From positions 184,303-248,302 of the forward strand of contig NZ_LIXJ01000009.1 in NCBI RefSeq assembly GCF_001905795.1: DNA of 64,000 bases, written 5' to 3'. A model generated the notes under the pieces. It was not told the DNA's origin. It ran no database searches and saw only the letters and a program-made list of their open reading frames with translations. Below are positions 8,178 to 16,532 of this stretch, piece by piece; the stretch's first letter is position 1; each line of letters opens with the position of its first letter. The stretch comes from Streptomyces sp. CB01580. Lineage in GTDB: Bacteria > Actinomycetota > Actinomycetes > Streptomycetales > Streptomycetaceae. The position numbers and the translations under genes are program-made.

Positions 8178-8774
8178 TCAGCGGGCTTCCCCGCCGGGCT
8201 CCCGGTTCCGATCCGGGTTCCGGTTTCGATCCGGGTTCCGGTCCCGGTCACGGTTCCGGTCCGGGCCGCGTTCCCAGCGCCGTTCGCCGTCGTGCCACTC
8301 CGCGGTCGGCGCCAGACCCGCCGCCGCGGCCACGGCGGCGGAGGCGGCGTGGTCCGGGTGGATGTGGGCGACGACGGTACGCACGTCCTCCGCCGCCGCC
8401 CGCGTCAGATGGGACACCAGCCCGACCGCGGCCTCCTTCGCGTACCCGCACCCCTGCCACGGCGTCCCGACCACCCAGGCGATCTCCGCCTCCGCGTCCC
8501 GGACGCGCACCGTCGCCTGCACGTATCCGGCCGACCGGTCCTCGTCCCGAACCCGCAGCACCCAGTTCCACCACCACACCCCGGGGTCGGGCGAACCGGC
8601 GGTCTGCCGTGCGTAGCGGGCTCGCAGACCGTCGGCGGACTCCGGGGCGCCCCCGGTGTACGTGTACAGGGCCGGGTCGTCCAGCACCGCCGCCATCTCG
8701 TCCGCGTGCGCGACCCGCAGCGGCAGGGCGTCGAGGCGTTCGGTGGAGAAGGGCGCGGGTTCCTGGTTCGTCAT
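8178..8774 (-). CDS. GNAT family N-acetyltransferase with a repetitive charged tail
   Basis: A 198-residue GNAT of the RimJ/RimL type. It has an acceptor-side core with WWNWVLRVRDEDRSAGYVQATV, the acetyl-CoA region AEIAWVVGTPWQGCGYAKEAAVGLV and a C-terminal AAAAGLAPTAEW strand. ATG at 8774 (MTNQEPAPFSTERL) is preferred because the open frame before it is not GNAT-like. The last 25 or so residues are a low-complexity Asp-Arg-Asn-Arg-Asn-Pro repeat encoded by 8202-8265, outside the fold. Substrate unknown. Confidence 0.85.
   Translation of the reverse strand: MTNQEPAPFSTERLDALPLRVAHADEMAAVLDDPALYTYTGGAPESADGLRARYARQTAGSPDPGVWWWNWVLRVRDEDRSAGYVQATVRVRDAEAEIAWVVGTPWQGCGYAKEAAVGLVSHLTRAAAEDVRTVVAHIHPDHAASAAVAAAAGLAPTAEWHDGERRWERGPDRNRDRDRNPDRNRNPDRNREPGGEAR
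8202..8265. repeat. Imperfect 18-bp tandem repeat in the GNAT C-terminus
   Basis: Units built on ATCCGGGTTCCGGTTCCG recur with substitutions. They encode the DRNRNP-like tail of the acetyltransferase and end just upstream of its stop. The array looks like slippage expansion. Confidence 0.6.
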
Positions 8775-8877
8775 GGCGCCGGACCCTACCCGGGCCGGCC
8801 GACCCGTGCCCGGCGGGCCCCGGGCGTCGACGCCCCCACCGACCACCCGCGATCCGGCGGCGCCGCGGCACCGCGGC

Positions 8878-9420
8878 TCAGCGGCTCAGTCGTTGGAAGC
8901 GCCGAACCGCCAGGGGCAGGAACACCGCGGTCAGCACCAGCGGCCACACCACCGCCATCAGCGAGGCGTGTTCCTCGACCCAGGTGCCGCCGCTCGCCAC
9001 CGGGTTGCCGAAGAGTTCGCGCGTCGCCGTGACCGTGGACGAGATCGGGTTCCAGGCGGCGACGGCGCCCAGCCAGCCCGGCATCAGGGACGGCGCGACG
9101 AACGCACTGGAGATCATCGTGACCGGGAACGCGATCGCGTACAGGCCGCCCGCCTACTCCGGGCCCGGGACCAGCAGCCCGAGCCATACGCCGACCCAGA
9201 TCAGGCTGAACCTGAGCAGCAGGAGCAGTCCGAACGCCCCCACGGCCGAGGCCGGTCCGTCGCCCGCGCGCCAGCCGATCGCCAGCGCGGTCGCCATGAG
9301 GATCGCCAGTTCGGCGGCGGCCAGCAGATCGGCGAGACCGCGTCCGGCACAGACCGCGGACGGCGCCATCGGCATGGACCGGAACCGGTCCACCACCCCC
9401 TTCCCGACGTCCGTGTCAAT
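8878..9420 (-). pseudogene. Remnant of a DrrB-like ABC-2 permease (5' deleted, internal stop)
   Basis: Reading leftwards, the C-terminal part of an ABC-2 type drug-export permease is clear: GVVDRFRSMPMAPSAV, the conserved cytoplasmic motif, then several membrane segments, SAFVAPSLMPGWLGAVAAWNP, and a final VRRFQRLSR. Two lesions are visible. The frame has an in-frame TAG at 9154-9156 between LLVPGPE and AGGLYAIAF. Everything upstream of about 9420, meaning the N-terminal membrane segments and the ATPase gene normally preceding it, is missing and replaced by a TetR fragment on the other strand. A functional transporter is therefore unlikely. Confidence 0.8.
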
Positions 9421-9804
9421 CAGGCACGCACGGTCCTCGGCCCCAACGCCGTGCGCGGTCTGGAGAGGGCCCTGGCCGGTATCAGGGGCATGGGGCTGTC
9501 CGACGCCGAGCTGATCTCCACGATCATCACGGTCAACAGTTTCGTGGAGGGCATCGCCCGCGCCCGCCTCCACACCTCCGAGGTCTCGCGGGAGACCGGG
9601 CTGAGCGACGACGACTTCTGGGAGAACCAGCGCCCCTACCTGGAACGGGCCATGCGGAGCGGCGACTACCCGCTGATGGCGGCCCTCTCCGACGACGCGT
9701 TCGACTACGGGACCGACCACTTCGCGTTCGGTCTGCAACGGCTGATCGACGGTTTCGAGGTGCTCGTCGAACGACGCTCCGGGCAACGACGATCCGGGGA
9801 GTGA
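9421..9804 (+). pseudogene. Remnant of a TetR-family regulator (C-terminal domain only)
   Basis: About 125 residues resemble the ligand-binding TetR_C domain found beside DrrAB-type exporters: LGPNAVRGLERALAGIRGMGL, then FVEGIARARL and ALSDDAFDYGTDHFAFGLQRLIDG. The DNA-binding N-terminal half is absent, and the frame upstream runs into sequence antisense to the permease remnant. The normal arrangement is a TetR gene divergent from drrA-drrB, so one deletion joining the middle of tetR to the middle of the permease gene explains both fragments. The exact junction is estimated, about 9412-9425. Confidence 0.75.
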
Positions 9805-9856
9805 GCCGGGCCGCCACCCGGACGGCCGGCTCGAACCACGGCGCCGTTCCCTGAGG

Positions 9857-10858
9857 TCAGCCCTGCCCGCGACGCCGCTTCATGAGGAAGAAGGCGGCCA
9901 CGGCGACCACCACCAGCACCCCGCTCAGGCTCATGCCCCCGGCGCCGCCGATACCGTCCCCGATGTCCCCGGCGGACGCCGACGGGTCCCCGCCCCGGGG
10001 CCCGTTCCCACCGCGGCCGGCGTCCTTCCCCAGGTCCACCCGCACCACGTCGCTGCGTTCCCCCTCCGAACCGAACATCAGCGCCGAGCCGTCCGCCGTG
10101 TACGTCACCGACTCGGCCTGCCGCTGGAACGGTGCCCGGACGGCGTGGTCGGCGCCGAGCCTGCCGTTTTGGAAGGCGTACGCGCGGGCGCTGAAGTACG
10201 AGCGCAGCACCAGTTCCCCGCCGTCCGGCGAGAACGCCCCGTCCGTCACCCACGGCACCTCGCCCACCCGCCGGAACACGTTGACAGAACCGGTGGCGAG
10301 CCGGGCCGGGCCCTCGTACAGCCCGCCGCCGTTCTCGTTCTTCGACGCGATGTAGACCCGTCCGGTCGTGGGGTGGACCATCAGCGCCTCCGCGTCGCGC
10401 GGGCCGTCCGCGTACTTCACGTCGAACTGGGTGGCGCGGACCGTGGCGTCCTTCAGCTCCTTCGGCTCGGGGAAGCGGTAGATCCAGACGTGGTCCCAGC
10501 TGCCGTTCAGGTTGTCGCCGATGTCCCCCACGTACAGGTTGCCGTCGGGTCCGAGCGAGACGGCCTCCACGTCGCGCGGCCGCCCGACGCCGCTCATGGT
10601 GATCGTCGCGACGGTCCTGCCGGTGTGGGAGTCGACGGCGTAGACGTACGGCCCGTCGTCGCTGTCGTTGTGCGTCCAGTAGACGCCCGGGTGGGCGCGG
10701 CTGGCGGCGAGACCGCTGGACTCGGTGATCCGGGGGTCCTCGATGGTGAAGCTCCGGTCGGCTCCGTCGCCGGACCCGGTGGCGGCCGCCCCGGCGGGGA
10801 GCGCCCCGGCGAACAGGAGCAGTGCGGCGGCTCCGGACACAGTCAGGTACGAACGCAT
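9857..10858 (-). CDS. Secreted, membrane-anchored beta-propeller-like protein
   Basis: A 333-residue exported protein. An N-terminal signal peptide (MRSYLTVSGAAALLLFAG, cleavage near AGAAA) is followed by a repetitive beta-strand domain with SSGLAASRAHPGVYWTHNDSD, DIGDN and AEALMVHP motifs, resembling propeller domains of SMP-30 or esterase-like type. It ends with a Gly/Ser linker, one membrane helix (LSGVLVVVAVAAFFLM) and a short KRRRGQG tail, a cell-surface anchor lacking an LPxTG motif. The ATG at 10858 is chosen because it directly precedes the signal peptide; earlier starts would overlap the divergent SGNH gene. Function unknown. Confidence 0.75.
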   Translation of the reverse strand: MRSYLTVSGAAALLLFAGALPAGAAATGSGDGADRSFTIEDPRITESSGLAASRAHPGVYWTHNDSDDGPYVYAVDSHTGRTVATITMSGVGRPRDVEAVSLGPDGNLYVGDIGDNLNGSWDHVWIYRFPEPKELKDATVRATQFDVKYADGPRDAEALMVHPTTGRVYIASKNENGGGLYEGPARLATGSVNVFRRVGEVPWVTDGAFSPDGGELVLRSYFSARAYAFQNGRLGADHAVRAPFQRQAESVTYTADGSALMFGSEGERSDVVRVDLGKDAGRGGNGPRGGDPSASAGDIGDGIGGAGGMSLSGVLVVVAVAAFFLMKRRRGQG

Positions 10859-10926
10859 GACACAAGTGTCCATCGTCACGCCGCCCCCGGACGGGCGATC
10901 ACCGCCGATCGACGATGATGACACCC

Positions 10927-11613
10927 ATGCGTTTCACGTTTGTCGGCGATTCCATGACGATCGGGCGCGCCGGCGACTTCACCTGGCGCTACCGGATGTG
11001 GCAGCACCTCACGTCCGTCCTCGGCGCCCCGTTCGCGATCGTCGGTCCGCGCGACGCGCTGTACGACACCGGGGCGGACGCCGCCGTCAGTCACGCGTAC
11101 GCCGCACCGGACTTCCCCGCCGGGGCGCGCGCCCATCTGGCCGGCTGGGGCGAGGGCTGGCTGCACATGGCCCCGGTGATCGCCGACACGGTCACCGCGC
11201 ACCGCACGGACGTACTGCTGGTGTCGCTGGGCCTGATCGACCTCGGGTTCTACACCGACAGCGACCAGACCGCCCTGAACGCACGGGAGTTCATCGCCGC
11301 GGCACGCACCGCGAACCCGCGCGTGAAGATGGTGCTGCTACCCGTGATACCGAACGTACGGGCCGAGTCGGACGCCCCGTTCGCCGCCGAGTGCGACCGG
11401 TTCAACGAACTCCTGGCCAAGGCCGTGGCCGACCTCGACGACCCGATGTCCCCGATCCTGCTGGCCTCGCGCCCCACGGGGTACGACATCCACCGGGACA
11501 CGTACGACGGGACGCACCCCGGCCCCACCGGCGAGCACAGACTGGCGGCGGCGTTCGCCGACGCGATGCACCAGGCATGGGGACTCGGCGGCCCCTACAC
11601 GCCCCGGCCGTAG
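10927..11613 (+). CDS. SGNH/GDSL-type hydrolase family protein
   Basis: A 228-residue cytoplasmic protein with the SGNH start FTFVGDSMTIGRAG, where block I Ser is in GDSM. Block V is DGTHPGPTGEH, giving the catalytic Asp and His. Blocks II and III are weak (LVSLGLIDLGF instead of GxND). It is probably an esterase or lipase-like enzyme; substrate unknown. ATG 10927 is favoured, with an alternative at 10915. It is divergent from the propeller protein, with starts about 70 bp apart, and a hairpin overlaps its stop. Confidence 0.82.
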   Translation: MRFTFVGDSMTIGRAGDFTWRYRMWQHLTSVLGAPFAIVGPRDALYDTGADAAVSHAYAAPDFPAGARAHLAGWGEGWLHMAPVIADTVTAHRTDVLLVSLGLIDLGFYTDSDQTALNAREFIAAARTANPRVKMVLLPVIPNVRAESDAPFAAECDRFNELLAKAVADLDDPMSPILLASRPTGYDIHRDTYDGTHPGPTGEHRLAAAFADAMHQAWGLGGPYTPRP

Positions 11614-11621
11614 GGGCCGCC
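11587..11621 (+). terminator. Hairpin overlapping the SGNH stop codon
   Basis: Arms GGCGGCCCCTA / TAGGGGCCGCC (11 bp) with a 13-base loop; the right arm begins with the TAG stop itself. It lies between convergent genes. Confidence 0.6.
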
Positions 11622-11667
11622 CGGCCGTCGAAGTCGCCCGCTCACCGTCGGGCCCCCGCCCTTCCCG

Positions 11668-12360
11668 TCAGGTCTCCGGCCGCCCCGCGGGCCGGGCCCT
11701 CACATGCATCCGCTCGCCCTGCGGACCGAACAGGCTGAGGAATTCGACCGGTTCGGGCCCGGCGCTGGCCCACGCGTGCGGGGTACGCGTGTCGAACTCG
11801 GCGACCTCACCGGCCGTCAGCACCAGGTCGTGCTCGCCCAGCACCAGCCGCAGCCGTCCCGTCAGCACGTACACCCACTCGTATCCCTCGTGCACCCGCT
11901 GCTCCAGCGGTCCCGTCGCGCCGCGCCCGCCGGGCAGGATCTGCTTGTACGCGTGCAACCCGCCGAGGTGGCGGGCCAGCGGCACGAAGGTCATGCCGTC
12001 CCGGGTGATGGGGCGGAAGCGGAGGCGGGGATCGCCGGTGGGCGGGGCGCCGACGAGTTCGTCGAGCGGGACCCCGTACGCCTTCGCCAACGGCAGCAGC
12101 AGTTCGAGGGTGGGTTTGCGGCCTCCGGACTCCAGCCGAGAGAGCGTGCTGAGGGAGATGCCGGTGGTCTCGCCGAGCTGGGCCAGGGTCGTGCCGCGCT
12201 CCTGGCGCAGGGCCCTCAACCGGGGTCCGACGCCCGTCAGGACGGCCGAGATCTCGTCGTCCGCGCCCGCCTTGCGGTCGTCCGCCCGGCCGCCGTGCTC
12301 CTGATGGTTCCCGGTCCTGTGCCGCGCTCCGCGCGCCCGGTGTTCTCCGTCGTCCGCCAT
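11668..12360 (-). CDS. XRE-family transcriptional regulator with cupin domain
   Basis: A 230-residue regulator. After a basic, disordered N-terminus comes an XRE helix-turn-helix (RLRALRQERGTTLAQLGETTGISLSTLSRLESG, about residues 48-80). A C-terminal cupin follows (HEGYEWVYVLTGRLRLVLGEHDLVLTAGEVAEFDTRTPHAW), with His and Glu residues in cupin metal-site positions. Proteins of this plan often regulate a nearby enzyme or transporter in response to a small ligand, but none is divergently placed here. Start ATG 12360; a more internal start cannot be excluded. Confidence 0.9.
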   Translation of the reverse strand: MADDGEHRARGARHRTGNHQEHGGRADDRKAGADDEISAVLTGVGPRLRALRQERGTTLAQLGETTGISLSTLSRLESGGRKPTLELLLPLAKAYGVPLDELVGAPPTGDPRLRFRPITRDGMTFVPLARHLGGLHAYKQILPGGRGATGPLEQRVHEGYEWVYVLTGRLRLVLGEHDLVLTAGEVAEFDTRTPHAWASAGPEPVEFLSLFGPQGERMHVRARPAGRPET

Positions 12361-12472
12361 CCGCCCATTATTCGCCCGCCCGGTGACGGGTGACCGGCGG
12401 CCGGCGGGGCAGGCGGCCTGTCCGGTGGGCGGCTGGTCCGGCAGGCGGGGCTGCCGGGGCAGGACAGCAGGG

Positions 12473-13111
12473 TCAGGACGGCAGGATCATGGTCAGCGAG
12501 AGCCTGGTCAGTTCGTCGGTCAGCCATTCGGCGTCGACCTGGCGGGGGCGGCGGCCGTGGTGGGCCATGAGTTCGTCCACCGCGTGGTTCAGCACCGTGA
12601 CGGTCACGGCGTGGTCGCTCGGCACCGCTTCGCCCCGGCGCACGGCGCGCTCCGCCTCGGAGGTCAGGAACTCGATCCACATCGTCCGCCAGGTGGCGAG
12701 ATGGTTGTCCACCTCCCGGCTGACCCCGAGCACCTCGACGAACGCCACCCGGGCCGCGCAGGGGTCCCCGGTGACCGCCTTCACATAGGCGTCGAACAGC
12801 AGCCGGACCCTCTCCCGCGTCGGGCAGTCCTCCATCCCCTCGGCCATCAGGGCGTTCTCGGCGGCGCGCAGTCCATGGGTCGCGACCTCGTCGTAGATCG
12901 CCATCAGGAGCACCTCGCGCGAGACGAACTCCTGCTGGAAGACGTGAACGGGCACCTTCGCCTGCTCGCACAGGTCCTCGACGCTCGTGTGCGCGTACCC
13001 GTACGCGGCGAACAACTGGCGTCCGGCCCGCAGGAGTCGGTCCCGCGCGCCCTGCCCCTCCCTCTCCTGCCCGGCCGCCCCGCTCCGCTGGTTCGCCACG
13101 GCACCCACCAT
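12473..13111 (-). CDS. TetR/AcrR family transcriptional regulator
   Basis: A 212-residue TetR protein. The HTH lies at about residues 20-65 (RDRLLRAGRQLFAAYGYAHTSVEDLCEQAKVPVHVFQQEF), though the third helix lacks the usual YYHF and reads VFQQEF. The helical ligand domain includes RVRLLFDAYVKAVTGDPCAARVAFVEVLGVS. ATG at 13111 is chosen because the HTH begins 20 residues later; the open frame continues far upstream without TetR character. It is divergent from the methyltransferase gene across a 605-bp gap. Confidence 0.87.
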   Translation of the reverse strand: MVGAVANQRSGAAGQEREGQGARDRLLRAGRQLFAAYGYAHTSVEDLCEQAKVPVHVFQQEFVSREVLLMAIYDEVATHGLRAAENALMAEGMEDCPTRERVRLLFDAYVKAVTGDPCAARVAFVEVLGVSREVDNHLATWRTMWIEFLTSEAERAVRRGEAVPSDHAVTVTVLNHAVDELMAHHGRRPRQVDAEWLTDELTRLSLTMILPS

Positions 13112-13346
13112 CGGTCCTCCTTCGTCATCCGTACCGCTGCCCCCACACTCTTCCTGTTCCGCCCCGCCGGTGGGGTCTCCGCCACGCAGTGGGGCACGCG
13201 TGGGACGGCACCTCATCAAGTCCGATCGCCCGACGAACCGTTGCAGCCACGGCATCGGCCTCCCGGCCGCGAGGGTCCGCTCGTCCGCACCGCGGCCCGC
13301 ACCGCAACCGGTACGGGCGCCGCCCGCACGACACGCCCTCACGACG

Positions 13347-13372
13347 GTGACTCTAACGACACTCTGAGTCAC
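13347..13372. promoter_or_regulatory. Inverted repeat in the TetR-methyltransferase gap
   Basis: GTGACTC and GAGTCAC (7-bp arms, 12-base spacer) lie 236 bp upstream of the TetR start in a relatively A/T-rich patch of the 605-bp divergent region 13112-13716. This is a plausible operator. The rest of that region shows only GC-rich sequence plus the methyltransferase -10 box at 13675-13680 (TACGAT). Confidence 0.4.
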
Positions 13373-13716
13373 ACCGGAGTCCAACGGGCATATTCGGCGG
13401 GGGCGTGACGGCGCCCGGGGCGAGGGCTCCCGATATCCGGGAGGCCGCCTCCGGCACGGCGCCCGGACGCGGCACGGAGGGCCGGGGGGCACCGCCGGAA
13501 AAACACCGGCAGGCGGCGCCCGGACATGCCCTTCCACGCCCCTCCAGGCATGCGACGACGCCCGAACCGGCCGGCTCCGACCCGTGGTTCGGCCCCTCCC
13601 ACCGGGGATCGCCGGACGCCGGGCAGCGGCCTTCGCCGTCTTCTTCGGCGCTGGGCTCCCGCACCGGACGGTCCTACGATTCCCCCTTCCGGGCAGGAAA
13701 GGGGAGCAGGATCCGC

Positions 13717-14469
13717 ATGGATCGGAACATTCGCACGACGGACGATGTCCTCGCGCTTCTTGACGACTTGGTCACACCGGAGGCCGACCGGTGGACGGCC
13801 GGCGCGGCGTCCTGGTGGGACGGCTTCTACACGGACCGGACGAAGCCGGTTCCGTTCTTCGTGGCGAAGCCCGACGAGAACCTCGTCTCGTACGCGGACC
13901 GCGGTCTGGTCTCCCGGGGCCGCGCCCTGGACCTGGGGTGCGGCCCGGGGCGCAACGCGCTGTACCTCGCGTCCCTGGGCTTCCGGGTCGACGCGGTGGA
14001 CCTCTCCCCGGCGGCCCTCGCGTGGGCCGGGGAGCGGGCCCGGGAGGCGGGGGCCGACATCCGGTTCCACCGCGGTGACGCCTTCGCCCTCACGGCGGCC
14101 GAGGGGACCGGGCCGACCGGTCCGTACGACCTGATCCACGACTCCGGCTGCTTCCACCATCTGCCGCCGCACCGCCGGATCAGCTATCTCGCGCTCCTGG
14201 ACCGCGTGCTGGCCCCGGGCGGGCATCTCGCGCTCACCTGTTTCGCGGCCGGTGAGCGGGGCATGGGGTCCGAACTTCCGGACGCCGCCTTCTACGACGG
14301 GGCGGGGCTGCGGGGCGGGCTGGCCTACACGCCCGAGTCGTTGCGCCGGATCTTCTCCGGCCTGACGGAAATCGAGCTCCGCCGCATGAACGACGAACCG
14401 CCCGAGTCCCCGTCCTTCGGCGAGCCGTTCCTCTGGACGGCCCTGTTCCGCCGGGAGCCGACGGCCTGA
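13717..14469 (+). CDS. Class I SAM-dependent methyltransferase
   Basis: A 250-residue Rossmann-fold methyltransferase. Motif I is ALDLGCGPGRNALYLASLGF, followed by VDAVDLSPAALAWAGERA (acidic motif post I), RFHRGDAFAL, and YDLIHDSGCFHHLPPHRR (motif IV region). It resembles the thiopurine/tellurite-type methyltransferases in its aromatic WWDGFYTDRTKPVPFF start, but the substrate cannot be read from sequence. ATG 13717 follows a purine-rich AAAGGGGAGCAGG and a TACGAT -10 box. It stands alone; the 172 bp after the stop hold nothing obvious. Confidence 0.88.
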   Translation: MDRNIRTTDDVLALLDDLVTPEADRWTAGAASWWDGFYTDRTKPVPFFVAKPDENLVSYADRGLVSRGRALDLGCGPGRNALYLASLGFRVDAVDLSPAALAWAGERAREAGADIRFHRGDAFALTAAEGTGPTGPYDLIHDSGCFHHLPPHRRISYLALLDRVLAPGGHLALTCFAAGERGMGSELPDAAFYDGAGLRGGLAYTPESLRRIFSGLTEIELRRMNDEPPESPSFGEPFLWTALFRREPTA

Positions 14470-14641
14470 CGCGCGCGCCCGCGGGCGGGGCGCGGACCCA
14501 CGGGCGGAGGTGCGGTCACGCGAGCTCGGCACCGTCCGTCAGGGCCTGGTTCCCGGACGGCGCCCTGCTCGCGGGTGCCCGCCCCGTCCCGGGGACCGTG
14601 GCGTGCGGCCGTACGGGGCGGTGTGCGTACGGCCGCGCTGT

Positions 14642-15316
14642 TCAGGCAGTTGCTGCGGGAGCGTGGTCCAGCATGTCGATGGTGGTGTCGGCCGCCTCGA
14701 CGACGACCGGGTCGTGGGTGGCGACGAGGGTGACGCAGTCGTGTTCGTGTGTGGTGCGGGCGATGAGCCGGGTGAGGTCGTCGGCGCGGGTGCGGTCGAC
14801 GGCGGCGGTCGGCTCGTCGACCAGGAGGAGTTCGGGCCGGGTGAGCAGGGCGCGTGCCAGGGCGACCCGCTGTCGTTCGCCGCCGGAGAGCTGGTCGGGG
14901 CGGTGGCGCAGCCGGTGCCCGAGTCCGACCTCGGCGAGCAGTTCGCGGGCCTGGGCGCGCAGGGTGCGGGGTTTGTGCCCGGCGAGGGAGGCGGCGGCGA
15001 GGAGTTGTTCCTCGGTGGTGAGGCCGGTCAGCAGGTTGCCGCTCTGGAACATGTAGCCGATGCGGGTGCGGCGCGCGTGGGCGCGTTGGCGGTCGGTGAG
15101 GGCGGCCAGGTCGGTGTCGTTGAGGAGGACCTGGCCCCGGTCCGGGCGGAGCAGGGCGCCGGCGACGGCGAGGAGGGTGGACTTGCCGGAGCCGGAGGGG
15201 CCGACGAGGGCGGTGAGGGCGCCCTGCCGGAAGGAGGCGGTCAGGCTGTCGAGGGCGGTGGTGCGGGATTCGCCGCGGCCGAGGGTGACGGTGATGTCGT
15301 CGAGGTGGAGGGTCAT
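14642..15316 (-). CDS. ABC transporter ATP-binding protein (MacB/LolD type)
   Basis: A 224-residue ATPase: Walker A GPSGSGKST (about residues 40-48), Q-loop GYMFQSGNLL, signature LSGGERQRVALARAL, Walker B LLLVDEPTAAVD and H-loop ATHD. It is the energising subunit of the FtsX-type permease encoded just upstream; its ATG overlaps the permease stop (ATGA). Such pairs act in efflux or in membrane lipid/protein handling rather than uptake. Likely controlled by the divergent TetR at 16533. Confidence 0.93.
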   Translation of the reverse strand: MTLHLDDITVTLGRGESRTTALDSLTASFRQGALTALVGPSGSGKSTLLAVAGALLRPDRGQVLLNDTDLAALTDRQRAHARRTRIGYMFQSGNLLTGLTTEEQLLAAASLAGHKPRTLRAQARELLAEVGLGHRLRHRPDQLSGGERQRVALARALLTRPELLLVDEPTAAVDRTRADDLTRLIARTTHEHDCVTLVATHDPVVVEAADTTIDMLDHAPAATA

Positions 15317-16440
15317 CGTGCGGCTCCCAGCATGGTCATCGGGTCGACGGTGGTGACGCGGCGCAGGGTGAGGGCGGAGCCTGCGAGGCCGACCAGTGCC
15401 ACGGCGGCCATGGTCGTGGTGAGGGTGGCGGCGGGCAGGCTGAAGGGCACCTGCTCGCCGACGAGGAGACCGACGGCGGCGGCGAGCGCGGCCCCGACGG
15501 CGGTACCGGCGGCGACGACCACGGCGGCCTGGGCGAGGGTGTGGCCGAGGAGACGGCGTCGGGATGCGCCCATGGCGCGCAGCAGAGCGAGTTCCGGCGT
15601 GCGCTGGACGGTCCAGACGGCGAAGAAGGCGCCGACGACCAGCGGGGCGATGAGGAAGAGAAAGGTCTGGATGGAGGTCATGGTCAGGCGCTCTCCGTCG
15701 TAGCCGGGGGCGGCGGCGAGGGCGTCCTGGAGCGGGACGGTCGCGGTGTCGTGGCGGCGGTCGGCCTCGGCGAGCGCCTGTCCACCGAGGCCGGCGGGGG
15801 CTTTGAGGGCCATCGCGGTGTACTGGCCGGGGAGATCGGTGGACGTGGTGTGGGCGCCGGGGGTGGTGAAGCGGATCCGGCGCCAGGCATCGGTGGTCAC
15901 GTAGGCGACCGGGACGTGGCCGTAGGAGGAACGGCCGGTGGTGCCGGTGACCTTCAGGCGGATGCCGAGCCGGTCGATGGTCAGGGTGTCGCCGATGCGG
16001 ATGCCGTCGTTCACGAGCTGGCGGGAGACGACGATGCCGTTGGGGGCGGCCGCGTCCAGGCGGTGGCCCTTCTCGGCGCCGGGGTCGGTGAAGGCTCCGG
16101 GTTCGACGCCGAAGGCGGCGAGGTCGACCTCCACTTTGCGGTCGGTGGTGCCGCGGGTGATGGCAACGCCCAGCGGTGTGGCCTCGACGTCCTTCTCCTT
16201 CGTCCAGCCGGCGACGGTGCGCCGGTCGATCAGGCTCCGGGCGAACTGGTCCGACTTGGTGCCTTCGGCGAAGGCGATGTGAGTGACGGGCAGTCTGCGC
16301 AGGGCGGAGACGGTGTCGTCACCGAGGCCGGTGGTGAAGCCGGAGACGATGCCGACGAGCGCGGCGACCAGGACGACGACGCTGCCCATCAGCAGGAAGC
16401 GGCCTCTGGCCGCTTTGAGTTCCAACAGGGCGAGGAACAC
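15313..16440 (-). CDS. FtsX-like ABC transporter permease
   Basis: A 375-residue MacB/FtsX-type permease. One N-terminal membrane helix (LLMGSVVVLVAALVGIVSGF) is followed by a large extracellular domain of about 220 residues. Three C-terminal helices are then separated by the MGASRRRLLGHTLAQA loop typical of FtsX domains. GTG at 16440 is preferred over earlier starts because GGAGGG sits 6 bases before it and the family pattern LELKAARGR begins right after. It is the first gene of a two-gene operon with the ATPase. Confidence 0.9.
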   Translation of the reverse strand: MFLALLELKAARGRFLLMGSVVVLVAALVGIVSGFTTGLGDDTVSALRRLPVTHIAFAEGTKSDQFARSLIDRRTVAGWTKEKDVEATPLGVAITRGTTDRKVEVDLAAFGVEPGAFTDPGAEKGHRLDAAAPNGIVVSRQLVNDGIRIGDTLTIDRLGIRLKVTGTTGRSSYGHVPVAYVTTDAWRRIRFTTPGAHTTSTDLPGQYTAMALKAPAGLGGQALAEADRRHDTATVPLQDALAAAPGYDGERLTMTSIQTFLFLIAPLVVGAFFAVWTVQRTPELALLRAMGASRRRLLGHTLAQAAVVVAAGTAVGAALAAAVGLLVGEQVPFSLPAATLTTTMAAVALVGLAGSALTLRRVTTVDPMTMLGAAR

Positions 16441-16459
16441 GGTGTTCCCTCCAAAGATA

Positions 16460-16503
16460 GGGACAAGGCGTCCCCAAAATAAAGGATGGCGACGCAGCGT
16501 CCC
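16460..16503. promoter_or_regulatory. Paired inverted repeats, probable TetR operators
   Basis: Two sites share the layout of 5-base arms and a 5-base spacer: GGGAC-N5-GTCCC at 16460-16474 (perfect) and GCGAC-N5-GTCCC at 16489-16503 (one mismatch), 29 bp apart. They fill the 92-bp gap between the ABC operon and the tetR gene, in a local A/T-rich patch, so one repressor could shut both directions. Confidence 0.65.
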
Positions 16504-16520
16504 TAAGTGGGGTGGGGTTC

Positions 16521-16526
16521 TAGACT
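16521..16526 (+). promoter_or_regulatory. -10 box of tetR (leaderless)
   Basis: TAGACT, a near-ideal Streptomyces -10, lies 6 bases before the tetR ATG with no ribosome-binding site, so the transcript is probably leaderless. Confidence 0.55.
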
Positions 16527-16532
16527 GAACGG

